The notes: a model not told the origin generated them from the letters alone. A DNA stretch of 51,318 nt from Paludibacteraceae bacterium (GCA_017632345.1 JAGBRL010000037.1:1-51318); one strand, 5' to 3'. Counted from the stretch's first letter, positions 32,707-42,227 are shown. Program-made: numbers and translations.

Positions 32707-32979
32707 CCCAATATTGTCCTAAATAATATTATAGTAAAGTCAACCTCTACGAGCATTATAATCAAGTGAATGAGAGCAAGATAAGCGGCGGAGAGTTCTG
32801 TGGATTCGCCGTCTCTCTGCCTGGAAGGCAGCACGAAGCGTAGCGACGGTAACCCGGGACGAAGTCTCGGGAGGAAAAGTATAACGAGAACCTGCCTGGA
32901 AGGCAGCACCAAAATTATTACGTCCTTAAATGAAAGAACCGTGCTTCTCTTTTTTTACAAAATATATAGGACAATATTG
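32707..32979. mobile_element. Non-coding element with IS4-remnant-type ends
   Basis: CAATATTGTCCTAAATA (32709-32725) and TATATAGGACAATATTG (32963-32979) are inverted repeats of 17 bp with one difference. The same end sequence bounds the IS4-type remnant at 49.4-50.0 kb. The 240 bases inside have no transposase; they hold two copies of CTGCCTGGAAGGCAGCAC (32817-32834 and 32892-32909), each itself a CTGCCT/AGGCAG palindrome, and a hairpin CCCGGGA/TCTCGGG (32853-32871). Looks like a MITE-style deletion derivative; target-site duplications were not found. Confidence 0.6.
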
Positions 32980-33098
32980 TTTCAATTCCGCAATTTAAGT
33001 TTTTTTAAGAATATTTCTTTTTGGGAAATTTGATAAAGTCAAACTATTTTCTAAACTTTCGGAAAATTTTTCAGTCTAATGTTATAAAACATGTTTTT

Positions 33099-33713
33099 AT
33101 GAGTAAACTTCTTCCGTTTTTTTTAGAAGATGTGATTGAAGCTGGTTGCGACGAGGCGGGCAGAGGCTGTCTTGCAGGGCCTGTTTTTGCGGCTGCGGTT
33201 ATCCTTCCGTCTGATTTTGAGTGCGAGGAACTGAATGATTCTAAGAAACTTACGGAGAAAATCCGATATAAGCTCCGTCCGATTATAGAAGAGAAGGCGT
33301 TGGCGTGGGCAGTCGGGGTTGTGTCGGCAGAAGAGATAGACCAGATAAATATCCTCAACGCGTCGTTTCTTGCAATGCACCGGGCGGTAGAGAAGCTCGG
33401 CATGGAGCCGGAACATCTCATAATAGACGGCAACAGGTTCAAGAAATATAAGGAGGTGCCTCACGACTGTGTAGTTAAGGGCGACGGTAAATATTTGTCG
33501 ATAGCGGCGGCTTCTGTCCTTGCAAAGACGTACAGAGACGATTACATGAATGAGATAGACAAACAATATCCCGCTTACCGATGGAGCAAAAACAAAGGCT
33601 ATCCGACGAAAGACCATCGCAAGGCAATTGAAGAGTTCGGGCCGACGGAACATCACCGCAAGTCGTTCACTCTCTTAGATAAACAGGTAAAATTAAATTT
33701 TGAAGATGAATAA
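33099..33713 (+). CDS. rnhB: Ribonuclease HII
   Basis: Cleaves the RNA strand of RNA/DNA hybrids and removes single ribonucleotides from DNA. The active-site acidic residues are visible: Asp18 and Glu19 in GCDEAGRG, Asp110 in LIIDGNRF, and Asp147 in [29 protein letters not shown] near the C-terminus is also typical. I take the ATG at 33099 (MSKLLPFF), giving 204 residues, normal for the family; the frame runs open further upstream but without homology. The last eight bases overlap the start of the TolC-type gene (ATGAATAA), so the two are translationally coupled. Confidence 0.93.
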   Translation: MSKLLPFFLEDVIEAGCDEAGRGCLAGPVFAAAVILPSDFECEELNDSKKLTEKIRYKLRPIIEEKALAWAVGVVSAEEIDQINILNASFLAMHRAVEKLGMEPEHLIIDGNRFKKYKEVPHDCVVKGDGKYLSIAAASVLAKTYRDDYMNEIDKQYPAYRWSKNKGYPTKDHRKAIEEFGPTEHHRKSFTLLDKQVKLNFEDE

Positions 33714-35064
33714 ATTTAGATTAGTTATTGCATTTTTCGCTCTGTCTGTATGTGCAGGGAGTTTTTCTCAGGGACAAGGCGTTCTCTCTTTGGAGGAGTG
33801 CGTTAATATCGCGCTCGAACATAATTATGGGCTTAGGATAGTCAGAAATCAGGAAGAGATTCTTAAAAATAACAACACGCTGGGCAATGCGGGCTACCTC
33901 CCTGTCCTTGATGCTGCAGTGGGCTATGACGGCGAACTGGTCAACACAGATTCGGAGAGTTCCGGCGGACAGAAAACTTCGCACAACGGTGTTTATAACG
34001 ATGGTTTTGATGCAGGGCTGGATTTGAACTGGACTATCTTCAACGGCTTTAAAATCAAGGCTACCAGAGAGAAATTGGAACTGCTTCAGAAGCAGGGAGA
34101 ACTGCAAACAATCATAGCGGTTGAAAATCTTGTGGGCGATATTATTTCAGAGTATAACAATTTGATTTATCAGAATTTAAAACTGAAAAGCCTAAAATAC
34201 TCTATTGACTTGTCGCAAGAGCGCGTGCGTGTTGTTGAGGCTCGCTATCAGACTGGGGCAAGTTCCAATCTTGAACTTCAGCAGGCTAAGGTTGACTTAA
34301 ACACAGATAATTACAATTACTTGAAGCAGCAGGAGAAGGTTATTGCGTCTCGCATTGCGCTGAACAAATTGTTGGCTACGGATAATTCGGCAGACTTGTA
34401 CGCGCCGGTGAACCTTGCGGATACCGCCATCGTGCTGCATAAGATAGACAGCCTCAACGTTATGCTGGAGAAATTGTACGAATACAATACAGAACTGAAA
34501 CTTGCGGCAAACGAAATCGGTGTGCTTGAGAAAGAGCGAATTGCTGTGCGTTCGCAAAATCTTCCTTACCTGAAGTTTAAGGCCGGATACGGATACAATC
34601 AGAGAAGGTATGAAGTGAGCAATACGAAAAAGAGCGAGACGCTCGGACTAAACTACGGGCTTACACTCGGCATGAACCTCTTCAACGGGCTGAACACGAA
34701 AAGGGAACTTCGCAACGCTCAGCTTTCTATAGAAAACAGCAAACTTGAGGCTGAGAGCAAACTGCTTAATTTGAAAGAGGCTTTTTTCAATCTGTATTTG
34801 CTCTACGAAAATAATGAGAAGATATTGAACATGGAGAAGGAGAACCTTGTTGTAAGCAAGGAGTATTTCGAACGCTCTATGGACAAATACAAGCTGGGCG
34901 CTCTGTCTGGTATAGAGCTGCGCGAGGCGCAGCAGAATCTGCTTAATGCGGAGAGCCGTTACCTCACCGCAGAGTACGAAATCAAACTTTGCGAAGTGTC
35001 GCTGAGGCTTCTTTGCGGAGAGTTCTCGGAACTCTTTATCAGAGACAACAAGAGTGCAGAATAG
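33706..35064 (+). CDS. TolC-family outer-membrane efflux protein
   Basis: A 452-residue outer-membrane factor. Signal peptide [22 protein letters not shown]; then two structural repeats of the OEP fold with long helices: [45 protein letters not shown] in the first, and [30 protein letters not shown] in the second, which are the family signatures. It forms the outer channel of export systems. It starts inside the rnhB stop region (8-base overlap) and no permease or adaptor follows. The RND pump at 10-14 kb lacks its own channel, so this could serve it, but that is inference. Confidence 0.9.
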   Translation: MNKFRLVIAFFALSVCAGSFSQGQGVLSLEECVNIALEHNYGLRIVRNQEEILKNNNTLGNAGYLPVLDAAVGYDGELVNTDSESSGGQKTSHNGVYNDGFDAGLDLNWTIFNGFKIKATREKLELLQKQGELQTIIAVENLVGDIISEYNNLIYQNLKLKSLKYSIDLSQERVRVVEARYQTGASSNLELQQAKVDLNTDNYNYLKQQEKVIASRIALNKLLATDNSADLYAPVNLADTAIVLHKIDSLNVMLEKLYEYNTELKLAANEIGVLEKERIAVRSQNLPYLKFKAGYGYNQRRYEVSNTKKSETLGLNYGLTLGMNLFNGLNTKRELRNAQLSIENSKLEAESKLLNLKEAFFNLYLLYENNEKILNMEKENLVVSKEYFERSMDKYKLGALSGIELREAQQNLLNAESRYLTAEYEIKLCEVSLRLLCGEFSELFIRDNKSAE

Positions 35065-35160
35065 GCGCTGTTTGTAAGTCTCCGTTTTTTTTGCGAATAG
35101 ATATATTTTAAGCATTAAATTCTTTGTTCGCATATTGTTTTTAAAGAAATATAGATATTT

Positions 35161-35958
35161 ATGGAAACACTGTCGTCAATGCAGCTTGCTCTTGTTGGCA
35201 CAGGCATCACGTTCTTGTCAACGGTGCTTGGGGCCTCTCTTGTGTTCTTTTTCAGGAAGCAACTTTCGGACAATGTGCAGAGGATATTTTTAGGCTTTGC
35301 GGCTGGCATCATGATAGCTGCGTCTGTATGGTCGCTGCTTATTCCGGCGATTGAGATGGCGGAGCAGCAAGGCGGGCAAGGCTGGATTCCGGCTGCCGGA
35401 GGATTTGCTCTTGGAGGTCTTTTCCTGTGGCTTCTTGACAGTTTGTTGCCGCATCTGCACATCGGGAGCGACAAGCCGGAGGGGCTGCCGTCTTCTCTGA
35501 AAAGAAGCACTATGCTTATATTTGCCGTGACGCTTCACAACATTCCTGAGGGTATGGCCGTAGGGCTCTCCTTCGGAATGGCAGGGCTTGAAGGCGCGGG
35601 CATCACGCTTGCGTCCGCTTTTGCTCTTGCAGCAGGTATAGGGCTGCAAAACTTCCCGGAAGGAGCGGCGGTGTCGTTACCTTTGAAGAAAGATGGATTC
35701 AGCAATAAAAAGGCGTTCCTTTTCGGAGCCTTGTCTGGTGTTGTGGAGCCTGTCGCAGGGGTTTTGGCGGTATTGCTCATTGGTTCAATATCTGCCTTTA
35801 TGCCTTGGCTGCTCGCCTTTGCCGCTGGCGCGATGATTTACGTTGTGGTGGAGGAGCTTATTCCGGAGGCCCATCTCGGCGAACACTCAAACATAGGGAC
35901 TATAAGCGTGATGGTGGGATTTCTGGTGATGATGGTGCTGGATATTGCTTTGGCATGA
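35161..35958 (+). CDS. ZIP-family metal transporter
   Basis: A 265-residue inner-membrane transporter for divalent metals such as zinc, eight predicted TM segments. The two metal-binding motifs of the binuclear site are HNIPEGMAVGLSFG (about residues 124-137) and NFPEGAAVSLPL (about 161-172). The loop between TM3 and TM4 (HLHIGSDKPEG) is short and contains histidines. It is of the ZupT/GufA-like branch. It has no metal-dependent regulator beside it. The likely role is metal uptake, though direction and metal cannot be read from the sequence. Confidence 0.9.
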   Translation: METLSSMQLALVGTGITFLSTVLGASLVFFFRKQLSDNVQRIFLGFAAGIMIAASVWSLLIPAIEMAEQQGGQGWIPAAGGFALGGLFLWLLDSLLPHLHIGSDKPEGLPSSLKRSTMLIFAVTLHNIPEGMAVGLSFGMAGLEGAGITLASAFALAAGIGLQNFPEGAAVSLPLKKDGFSNKKAFLFGALSGVVEPVAGVLAVLLIGSISAFMPWLLAFAAGAMIYVVVEELIPEAHLGEHSNIGTISVMVGFLVMMVLDIALA

Positions 35959-35972
35959 AAACAGCAGAATCA

Positions 35973-36004
35973 TTTGTTTTTTCGCTTTTTATTTATACCT
36001 TTGC
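35973..36004 (+). promoter_or_regulatory. Promoter of the TM2-DUF2752 pair
   Basis: TTTG at 35973-35976, 19 bases, TACCTTTGC at 35996-36004, 57 bases before the TM2 gene. Confidence 0.7.
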
Positions 36005-36060
36005 CGAGAGAGACTTTCGGATGAGGTTTCTTTGTATAAAAACATTTAATAAATTTTATT

Positions 36061-36399
36061 ATGGATAAAAGTACGATAGATCAGTTTATTGCAGCAAACT
36101 CAAGTAATTTTAAAGAAGAAGATTTGCAGTCGATTATAACTAGGCTGGAAAACGTTCCGGACCACAGAACAGATGAGATAATGTCAACATCTTTCAAATC
36201 TCCAGTGCTTGCATTGGTATTGTCTATTTTTTTGGGTGAATTTGCCGTTGACAGATTTTATTTAGGAAAGACAGGAACTGCCATTGCTAAGTTGCTGACT
36301 TGCGGCGGTTTCGGTATTTGGTATATTATCGACTTATTCTTGGCAATGGGAAATGCAAAAGAGTGCAATGCAGAAAAGATGGAGGAACTTCTGAAATAA
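36061..36399 (+). CDS. TM2 domain membrane protein
   Basis: A 112-residue inner-membrane protein. Residues 45-105 are a TM2 domain: a first TM ([22 protein letters not shown]) with the family's D-R-F-Y-L-G signature at its end, a short loop KTGTAIAK, then a second TM ([18 protein letters not shown]) ending with D and G residues. The N-terminal 45 residues are soluble and helical. The family's function is not known. The neighbouring gene 29 bases on encodes a DUF2752 protein; TM2 and DUF2752 genes are often found together in Bacteroidota, which suggests a shared role. Confidence 0.88.
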   Translation: MDKSTIDQFIAANSSNFKEEDLQSIITRLENVPDHRTDEIMSTSFKSPVLALVLSIFLGEFAVDRFYLGKTGTAIAKLLTCGGFGIWYIIDLFLAMGNAKECNAEKMEELLK

Positions 36400-36428
36400 C
36401 ATTGATGTGCAAATAAACTAAAAAGGGC

Positions 36429-36842
36429 GTGAAGTCGTTTAAATCTCTCAGAAGCTTTAAGGCTTTTATGTGGGGCGGCTTGTTTCTCGCATATTTTTGG
36501 ATACTCTATAATTTGCTAAAAGACAAAGGGGCAGACTTTTCAGTTTGTCCCTTTCGTAATGTTACGGGCTTGCCTTGTCCTGGCTGCGGAATCACAAGGT
36601 CTGTCTGCTTTGCTCTAAGCGGCAGTTTTGCAGAGTCCTTTGCAATGAACCCTCTGGGTCTGGCGGTTGTTTCGGTGCTTTTTGTTTTGCCTTTCTTTCT
36701 GCTGCTTGCTCCGCAATGGTCATACTCTCGCTGGATAGACATGGAGAATTTATTGGCGAAACCATCTGTCACCGCAGTAGTTATTGCTTTTCTTATTGCC
36801 TTGTGGATATATAACATTGTCAGGGAAACTTCCGTAATTTAG
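36429..36842 (+). CDS. DUF2752 membrane protein
   Basis: A 137-residue inner-membrane protein with three predicted TM segments. The DUF2752 signature is present: CPFRNVTGLPCPGCGITRS followed by SFAMNPLG. The conserved cysteines may bind a metal or form disulfides. The start is a GTG at 36429; an in-frame ATG at 36468 (MWGGLFLAYFW) would drop 13 basic residues. Same transcript as the TM2 gene; closed by a terminator. Confidence 0.85.
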   Translation: MKSFKSLRSFKAFMWGGLFLAYFWILYNLLKDKGADFSVCPFRNVTGLPCPGCGITRSVCFALSGSFAESFAMNPLGLAVVSVLFVLPFFLLLAPQWSYSRWIDMENLLAKPSVTAVVIAFLIALWIYNIVRETSVI

Positions 36843-36869
36843 AAAAAAGGTTGCGGTTCTTACAAATAA

Positions 36870-36905
36870 AGAGACGTCGCTCAGAAGCAACGTCTCTCTC
36901 TTTTT
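36870..36905 (+). terminator. Terminator after the DUF2752 gene
   Basis: AGAGACGT (36870-36877) pairs with ACGTCTCT (36890-36897), with further pairing GCT/AGC inside; CTCTTTTT follows. Confidence 0.75.
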
Positions 36906-36948
36906 GCGGTGCTATGAAATTTATATTAGCACGATTTCAAATATCTTT

Positions 36949-38277
36949 TTACAGACTTGGCAGGCTCATCCCTGTTATCTTTTTATACAAGTCAAGAGCG
37001 TATATGTCTGTCATGCTTGATACGTAGTCAAGCACAGCCTGAATTTTTCCATAAGGAGTTTCGGCAGTGATTTCATATTGTTCCGGAATTCGGGCAAGGA
37101 GCTGCTTTGAATAGGCCTTGTCTGTATTAAACACAGCGTCGGTGAGCTTGTCTATAAGAGTGTAAATGATATTGTAACCTGCTATCTCTATATCTACAAC
37201 ATCTTTAGATTTATAAATGCTCTCCAATGATTTTTTTGTACATTCTCTGTAAGCGTCGCCTACAAAATCGTCTATTTTATCTACGAGCGACCCTTCGAAT
37301 GTTCCGTTCAGTATGCTCTCCTCGTTATCGATAAACACGCCAGAGCATTTATCCACAAGCACACCAATAACCGAAGAGCGTATGTAGGCTATCTGTTCGT
37401 TTCTGTCTTTAACATTGTTAAGGCGCTCTCTTTTGCGTTTCTTCGAGTCTTCGTCAAAAAAGTTAAGGAGCAATTCCAATGTCTCGTCAAAAGAGAAAAT
37501 CTTAAGTTTGTAAGCATCTTCTATGTCCATTATCTCATAACAGATGTCATCTGCAGCCTCCACGAGATAAACAAGCGGATGTCTGGCATATTTGTATTCG
37601 TCAAGCTTAATGATGCCTAAGTCATTTGCAATCTTTGCAAAATCCTCCTTTTCGCTTTGGAAAAATCCAAATTTCTTTTTAGAGCCTGTGATGTAGTCTG
37701 CCGCGTACGGATATTTTACGATAGAGGCAAGAGTGGAGTATGTGAGCACAAACCCTCCCGCTCTGTGTCCGTTGAACCGGTGGGTCAGCAGCCTTAGAGC
37801 GTTAGCGTTTCCTTCGAAGTGAATAATGTCGTTCCACTCGCTGTCGCTTATATTGTATTTGTCTTTGAGAGCCAGTCCGTTACCTTCCGAAAAGTAAGTT
37901 GAGATGGCAGTCTCTCCGGAGTGGCCGAACGGCGGATTGCCCATGTCGTGAGCCAGACATCCGGCAGAAACGATAGCTCCTATTTCGGAAAGGAAAATAA
38001 TATCGTCGCCATACTTTTCTATCAGTTTTTTAGAGACTATGTTACCTAAGGAGCGGCCTACGCAAGAGACTTCAAGGCTGTGTGTTAGACGGTTATGAAC
38101 AAATATGTTCCCAGGCAAAGGGAATACCTGAGTCTTGTTTTGCAGTCGTCTGAATGGTGCCGAGAAGATAAGCCGGTCATAATCGCGCTGAAATTCAGTG
38201 CGGTCATGCTTTTTGTCATCGTAATAATGCTCAAGTCCAAAACGTTTAGAGGAGAGCAAATATTTCCAATCCATCAT
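36949..38277 (-). CDS. dgt: HD-domain dNTP triphosphohydrolase (dGTPase)
   Basis: Splits dGTP (and other dNTPs) to nucleoside and tripolyphosphate. From the ATG at 38277 it has 442 residues. It begins MMDWKYLLSSKRFGLEHYYD, a start seen in Bacteroidota dGTPases. The HD-domain metal ligands are His66 (NRLTHSLEVS) and His110-Asp111 (GCLAHDMGNPPFGHSGE), and a later Asp in VEAADDICYEIMD. The reading frame runs open 54 bases further up, across the promoter, so the longer form is unlikely. It is transcribed alone from a promoter immediately upstream. Confidence 0.92.
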   Translation of the reverse strand: MMDWKYLLSSKRFGLEHYYDDKKHDRTEFQRDYDRLIFSAPFRRLQNKTQVFPLPGNIFVHNRLTHSLEVSCVGRSLGNIVSKKLIEKYGDDIIFLSEIGAIVSAGCLAHDMGNPPFGHSGETAISTYFSEGNGLALKDKYNISDSEWNDIIHFEGNANALRLLTHRFNGHRAGGFVLTYSTLASIVKYPYAADYITGSKKKFGFFQSEKEDFAKIANDLGIIKLDEYKYARHPLVYLVEAADDICYEIMDIEDAYKLKIFSFDETLELLLNFFDEDSKKRKRERLNNVKDRNEQIAYIRSSVIGVLVDKCSGVFIDNEESILNGTFEGSLVDKIDDFVGDAYRECTKKSLESIYKSKDVVDIEIAGYNIIYTLIDKLTDAVFNTDKAYSKQLLARIPEQYEITAETPYGKIQAVLDYVSSMTDIYALDLYKKITGMSLPSL

Positions 38278-38305
38278 AATTGTAAGAATAAGTATGAAAA
38301 CTCCC

Positions 38306-38337
38306 GCAAAGGTAAATAATGAAAATGACACTGCAAA
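38306..38337 (-). promoter_or_regulatory. Promoter of dgt (minus strand)
   Basis: On the minus strand, TTTG (38337-38334) and TACCTTTGC (38314-38306) are 19 bases apart, giving a leader of about 25 nt before the ATG at 38277. Confidence 0.7.
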
Positions 38338-38509
38338 GGAACATATCTTTTAGCGGCGGATAATACATCTTTCGGCAAAGTATAGGTCAGACGGTCTGTC
38401 TTATAAATGACGTTTGCTGTATGTGTTGATTTTCAGTTGATTACTATTAAATTTTTCAAAAGGCTCATTATTGCTTCTGTTTATGGTAAATTTATATTGA
38501 TTTTATTTA

Positions 38510-38518
38510 TACTTTTGC
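38510..38518 (+). promoter_or_regulatory. -7 element of coaD
   Basis: TACTTTTGC at 38510-38518, 22 bases before the coaD ATG. No clear -33. Confidence 0.55.
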
Positions 38519-38539
38519 AGAAAAGTTTTAGATGAAAAT

Positions 38540-39016
38540 ATGACACGAGCTATATTTCCCGGGAGTTTTGACCCGTTCACGATAGGGCACTATTCTATAG
38601 TGAACAGAGCTTTAGCGTTTGTAGATGAGGTTGTTGTGGCAATAGGAGTCAACGACGCTAAACGTACAACCTTCTCCTTAGAGACTAGAATAGATATAAT
38701 AAAGAAGGCTTTTGACAAAAATCCGAGGGTGAACGTGATGAGCTATGACTCGCTCACTGTTGACTTTGCGAAAGAGATTGACGCGACAGTAATTTTAAGA
38801 GGCATACGCTCAATTGCAGATTTCGAGTACGAGAAAACCATTGCGGATGCGAACAGACAGCTTTCAGGTATAGACACTATATTGCTGTTCACAGAACCGC
38901 AGCACTCCTTCATAAGTTCGACAGTTGTGCGTGATGTGCTTAGGTATGGAAAAGATGTGTCTAATTTTCTGCCGCCAAACGTGGAGCTGTGCGATCTGAA
39001 AATGCAGAAAGTGTAA
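38540..39016 (+). CDS. coaD: Phosphopantetheine adenylyltransferase
   Basis: Transfers AMP from ATP to 4'-phosphopantetheine, the fourth step of coenzyme A synthesis. A 158-residue nucleotidyltransferase with the N-terminal GSFDPFTIGHYSIVNRA block, whose TIGH (14-17) is the (H/T)xGH ATP-binding motif, RGIRSIADFEYE in the middle, and the C-terminal ISSTVVRD motif. The length is standard and the start at 38540 is fixed by homology (MTRAIFPGSFDP). Own -7 box; followed by 290 bases without a gene. Confidence 0.95.
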   Translation: MTRAIFPGSFDPFTIGHYSIVNRALAFVDEVVVAIGVNDAKRTTFSLETRIDIIKKAFDKNPRVNVMSYDSLTVDFAKEIDATVILRGIRSIADFEYEKTIADANRQLSGIDTILLFTEPQHSFISSTVVRDVLRYGKDVSNFLPPNVELCDLKMQKV

Positions 39017-39306
39017 TTTTTTGGTGCAGAAAAGCGAGTTTTTTTAGTTTTTTATGTCCATGAAGAACAAATATTGAAAATTAATACTTGCAAATCGCTG
39101 TTTTTTGGCCAAAAATAATTATGTTTGTGATTGCTAAATTACGATAGGACTGTACGCACGCATATAACGGTGCCGATTCTGGCCCCCTTTTTATGGTATT
39201 CGCAGCTTTGGGAGGGCATGTTTTGCTTTTCTCTGACCTGAATTATTTAGCATGGAGTTAAAAATTTTTTAAATAATTAATAAGACAATAGGGTTTTGTT
39301 TCAGTT
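39017..39306. other. Intergenic region coaD / charged-helix gene
   Basis: 290 bases with no recognised gene, terminator, repeat or clear promoter. The T-run at 39040-39046 after coaD is without an obvious stem. Confidence 0.4.
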
Positions 39307-42204
39307 TTGAAAAAGATTCTTTTCATATTGCTTAGTTTCTGGTTGATCTTTGGATTGCCGGCTTTGTCGCAGGATGATTTGTCGTCTGGCGCGGAGACGG
39401 AGAGTACGGAAGACGAGAAAGAGGATTCCCGGGAGAGCCGTCGTGAACGTCGCGAAAGGGAACGAGAGGAGCGACGCAAGCGAAAGGAAGAGGAGGAAAG
39501 GAAAGAGAAGGAGAGACAGAAAAGAATTGAGGCTGAACGACAGAGGCGCATAAGAGCGTCAATAGAAAGGGAAAAGAAGGAAAGGGAGGAAAAAGAGGAA
39601 GCTGAGGAGGCAGAACCTCAGTATGCAACAGAAGAGGAGAGAATACGTGCAGAGTCCCGCGAACGTGAGGAGAGAGTGAAGGCGGAGCAAAAGGCCAGGG
39701 CTGAGCGTGTGGCTGAAGAGCAGCGACAGAGAAGGAGACGTGATCAGGAACGTGCAGACCATGAGCGCGAGGAGGCTCGCAAGGCTATAGAAGCGGAAAA
39801 GTCTAGACGTGCGGAAGCGGAAAAACGCGAGGAGGATATACGTAAAGAACAGAGGTCTAAGGCAGAACGTATCGCAGAGGAGCAGAGGAAGAGAAGGGAG
39901 CTTGAACGCGAGCGCATAGAGCAGGAGCGCGAGGAGGCTCGCAAAGCGCTGGAAGAAGAAAGGGCTGAACGTGCTGAAAAAAGAAAGGAAGAGGAGCAGA
40001 GACGTGCTGAACTGCGCGAAAAGAGCAAACAGGCTCAAGAGGAGAGAAAGAATAAGATGCAGGAAGAGCGTGAGAAGCAGAAGCAGAAACTGCGTGAGGC
40101 GAGAGAGGCTCTGGATCAGGAACGTAAGGAGCGTGATGAAAAAAGAAAGCAAGAGGCTCTGATTCGTGAAGAGCAGCGTAAGAGAAACCGCGAGATTCAG
40201 GAAGAAAAGAGGGCTAAGCTTGAACAAGAGCGCGAAGAGCGTAAAAAGAAACAGGAAGAGGCGCGCGAAAAACTAAAACGTGAACGGGAAGAGCGTGAGG
40301 CTCAGAAACAGCGTGAACGTGAGGAACGTGAAGAAGCAAAGAGATTGTGGAACGAAAAGAAGGAACAGCTTGCTCAGCAAAAGCAGGCTGAAAGGGAGGC
40401 GCGTGAGCTGAAACGTCAGAAAGAGCGCGAGAAAAAAGAGGCAAAGGCTGAACAGAAAAGATTGCAGCGCGAGAAAAAAGCTTGGCAAAAAGCACGTGAA
40501 AAGGCTCGCCGCGAGGAGATTAAGGCTCGTAAAAAAGCTCGTCTTGAAAAAGAGAGACAGAATAAAAACGAAGCTCGCGCAAAGAAAGAGGCAAAAAGGA
40601 TTCTGCGGCGTGAAAAGGAAATAGAAAAAAGAAAAGAGGCCAGAGAAAGGAAAAGGCTTCGCATGGAGCAAGAGATAGAGGAGCGTAAATTGCGCCGTGA
40701 GAAGGAGGCCGAAGAGAGGGAGAAACGTGAGGAACTTAGGCTGCAGTATCAGGAAATCGCCGCAAAGCGCCGTGAGCAGGAAAAAGAGCGTGAGATTCGT
40801 GAAAATGCGAAACTTGCCGAAGAGGAGAAGGAAAGGCTTATTGCGGAACAGCGCGAAAAGGCTGAAGAAAGGGCAAGAAAAATAGCGAAGAAAAGGGTGC
40901 GTGCCGCAGAAAAGGAACGTAAACGCCGTGAAAAACAGGAAAAGAAAGAGTCTGAGGCGGAAGAGAAAATGCGTCTCGAGTATGAACGTATGGTCGCGGA
41001 AGATTCTATCAAAGACCTGAGGGACCGTGGCGTGACGGTGGACGAGGAGTTTGGTGACGACGGATTTATGTTTGACGAGGAGGGCGAAATAGTTGACTCT
41101 ACTGGCTCTAATATGGATACTTTCAGAAAAAGAAAGAAGAAGGGAACCAGAAGGCAGCAGCAACAGGCGCTTGCAAGAGAAAAGGCCAGAAGAGATTCTA
41201 TTGCAATGGCAGAGGGCGACTCTTCTCATTTTATGAACGATTCCTTGGGAGCTGACTCTATTAATTTTGAAGAGGATATAGAGGAAGTGTCGTCTGAAAT
41301 TGACAGTACGCTGCTTGCGCAGCAAATTGCGGAACTTGAGGAGGAGTTGCGAAATTTGCAGGAGGTGAAAGAGGCTGAACGTCTGCAGAAAGAGGGTAAG
41401 AGCGAAGAGATAGTGCTGAAGATTAAGGTGCCTAAGTGCAGGTATAAAAACGAGGTTATTTATACGCGTGAAAAGTTCAAGTTCATTTATGAGTATGACT
41501 TTTTCATGTATTATTTCCACCAGCGTTTCTTCCATAAGCGCAAGTTTTACGATATAGTGGATACGGCTCAGATCATGGTGAAGCCGGCTATGGATATTGT
41601 AGGCAAGACTATGTACAGAAAGGTTGACTTTAACAAAGTGGTTGACTCTGTCAGCTCTATGTTGCCAGATCTTCCGGTAGAAGATTTCATGGACTCAATC
41701 ATAACGGAACTTAACCTTGAATATCTGGCAACCGGCGAGATTAAGGTTAAGTACAGGAAGAGGAACCAGAAGAAGATTGTGGCTAAGTTGAAGCCTACGG
41801 CGCTTGAGGACAGAGACCTCGGTAACATTAAGTTCTACACCAGAAACAGACGTACGGTTATTGAACAGCTGGACGGCTCTGACTGGGAGTGGACCTTGCC
41901 TCCGGTGGACTCTACGGAACTGCTTGCTCTTGGCGACTCGATAGCGAAGATGAAAGCGGCGCTGTCTGGAAAAGCCGACACAACGTTTGTGATAGACTCC
42001 ATCTCTGGTGACACAATTGATATGATTGTGACTTCGCCTAACAGTCAGCCTCCTCCGGCCGGAAACTCTGGTGAAAGTCCTTCTGACGAAGGCGACGGAA
42101 GCGGCCCTGAAGGCAATGCTGATGCAGAAAGGTCTGAAGAAAACGGAAACGACGAGGCCGTGAAGGAGGATGAAGAGGAGAGCGAGGAAGAGAGTGAAGA
42201 ATAA
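39307..42204 (+). CDS. Exported protein with giant E/R/K-rich helical domain
   Basis: A 965-residue protein of no family I recognise. It starts at TTG (no in-frame ATG nearby) with a good signal peptide (MKKILFILLSFWLIFGLPALSQ). Residues from about 30 to 560 are almost wholly Glu, Arg, Lys, Ala and Gln, in irregular repeats such as REEARKALEEERAERAEK and REREEREEAKRLWNEKK. This is the composition of a single alpha-helix or a long coiled coil. A mixed linker (560-700) is followed by a folded-looking part (about 700-880: KVPKCRYKNEVIYTREKF, EYDFFMYYFHQRFF, LPDLPVEDFMDSI) and an acidic tail of Glu and Ser. cdsA follows 23 bases downstream. Likely periplasmic spanning or spacer protein; this is inference. 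Confidence 0.75.
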   Translation: MKKILFILLSFWLIFGLPALSQDDLSSGAETESTEDEKEDSRESRRERREREREERRKRKEEEERKEKERQKRIEAERQRRIRASIEREKKEREEKEEAEEAEPQYATEEERIRAESREREERVKAEQKARAERVAEEQRQRRRRDQERADHEREEARKAIEAEKSRRAEAEKREEDIRKEQRSKAERIAEEQRKRRELERERIEQEREEARKALEEERAERAEKRKEEEQRRAELREKSKQAQEERKNKMQEEREKQKQKLREAREALDQERKERDEKRKQEALIREEQRKRNREIQEEKRAKLEQEREERKKKQEEAREKLKREREEREAQKQREREEREEAKRLWNEKKEQLAQQKQAEREARELKRQKEREKKEAKAEQKRLQREKKAWQKAREKARREEIKARKKARLEKERQNKNEARAKKEAKRILRREKEIEKRKEARERKRLRMEQEIEERKLRREKEAEEREKREELRLQYQEIAAKRREQEKEREIRENAKLAEEEKERLIAEQREKAEERARKIAKKRVRAAEKERKRREKQEKKESEAEEKMRLEYERMVAEDSIKDLRDRGVTVDEEFGDDGFMFDEEGEIVDSTGSNMDTFRKRKKKGTRRQQQQALAREKARRDSIAMAEGDSSHFMNDSLGADSINFEEDIEEVSSEIDSTLLAQQIAELEEELRNLQEVKEAERLQKEGKSEEIVLKIKVPKCRYKNEVIYTREKFKFIYEYDFFMYYFHQRFFHKRKFYDIVDTAQIMVKPAMDIVGKTMYRKVDFNKVVDSVSSMLPDLPVEDFMDSIITELNLEYLATGEIKVKYRKRNQKKIVAKLKPTALEDRDLGNIKFYTRNRRTVIEQLDGSDWEWTLPPVDSTELLALGDSIAKMKAALSGKADTTFVIDSISGDTIDMIVTSPNSQPPPAGNSGESPSDEGDGSGPEGNADAERSEENGNDEAVKEDEEESEEESEE

Positions 42205-42227
42205 GGTTTAATTTTTGATTTTAATAT

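Noticed and set aside
32812..32912. The two 18-bp CTGCCTGGAAGGCAGCAC copies as a CRISPR array
   Set aside because: Only two repeats 57 bases apart, each internally palindromic, and no cas gene; no array elsewhere in the window.
40273..41535. 420-codon minus-strand frame rich in Phe and Leu
   Set aside because: Product of the purine-rich coding strand of the charged-helix gene; low-complexity sequence mimicking a membrane protein, with no promoter.
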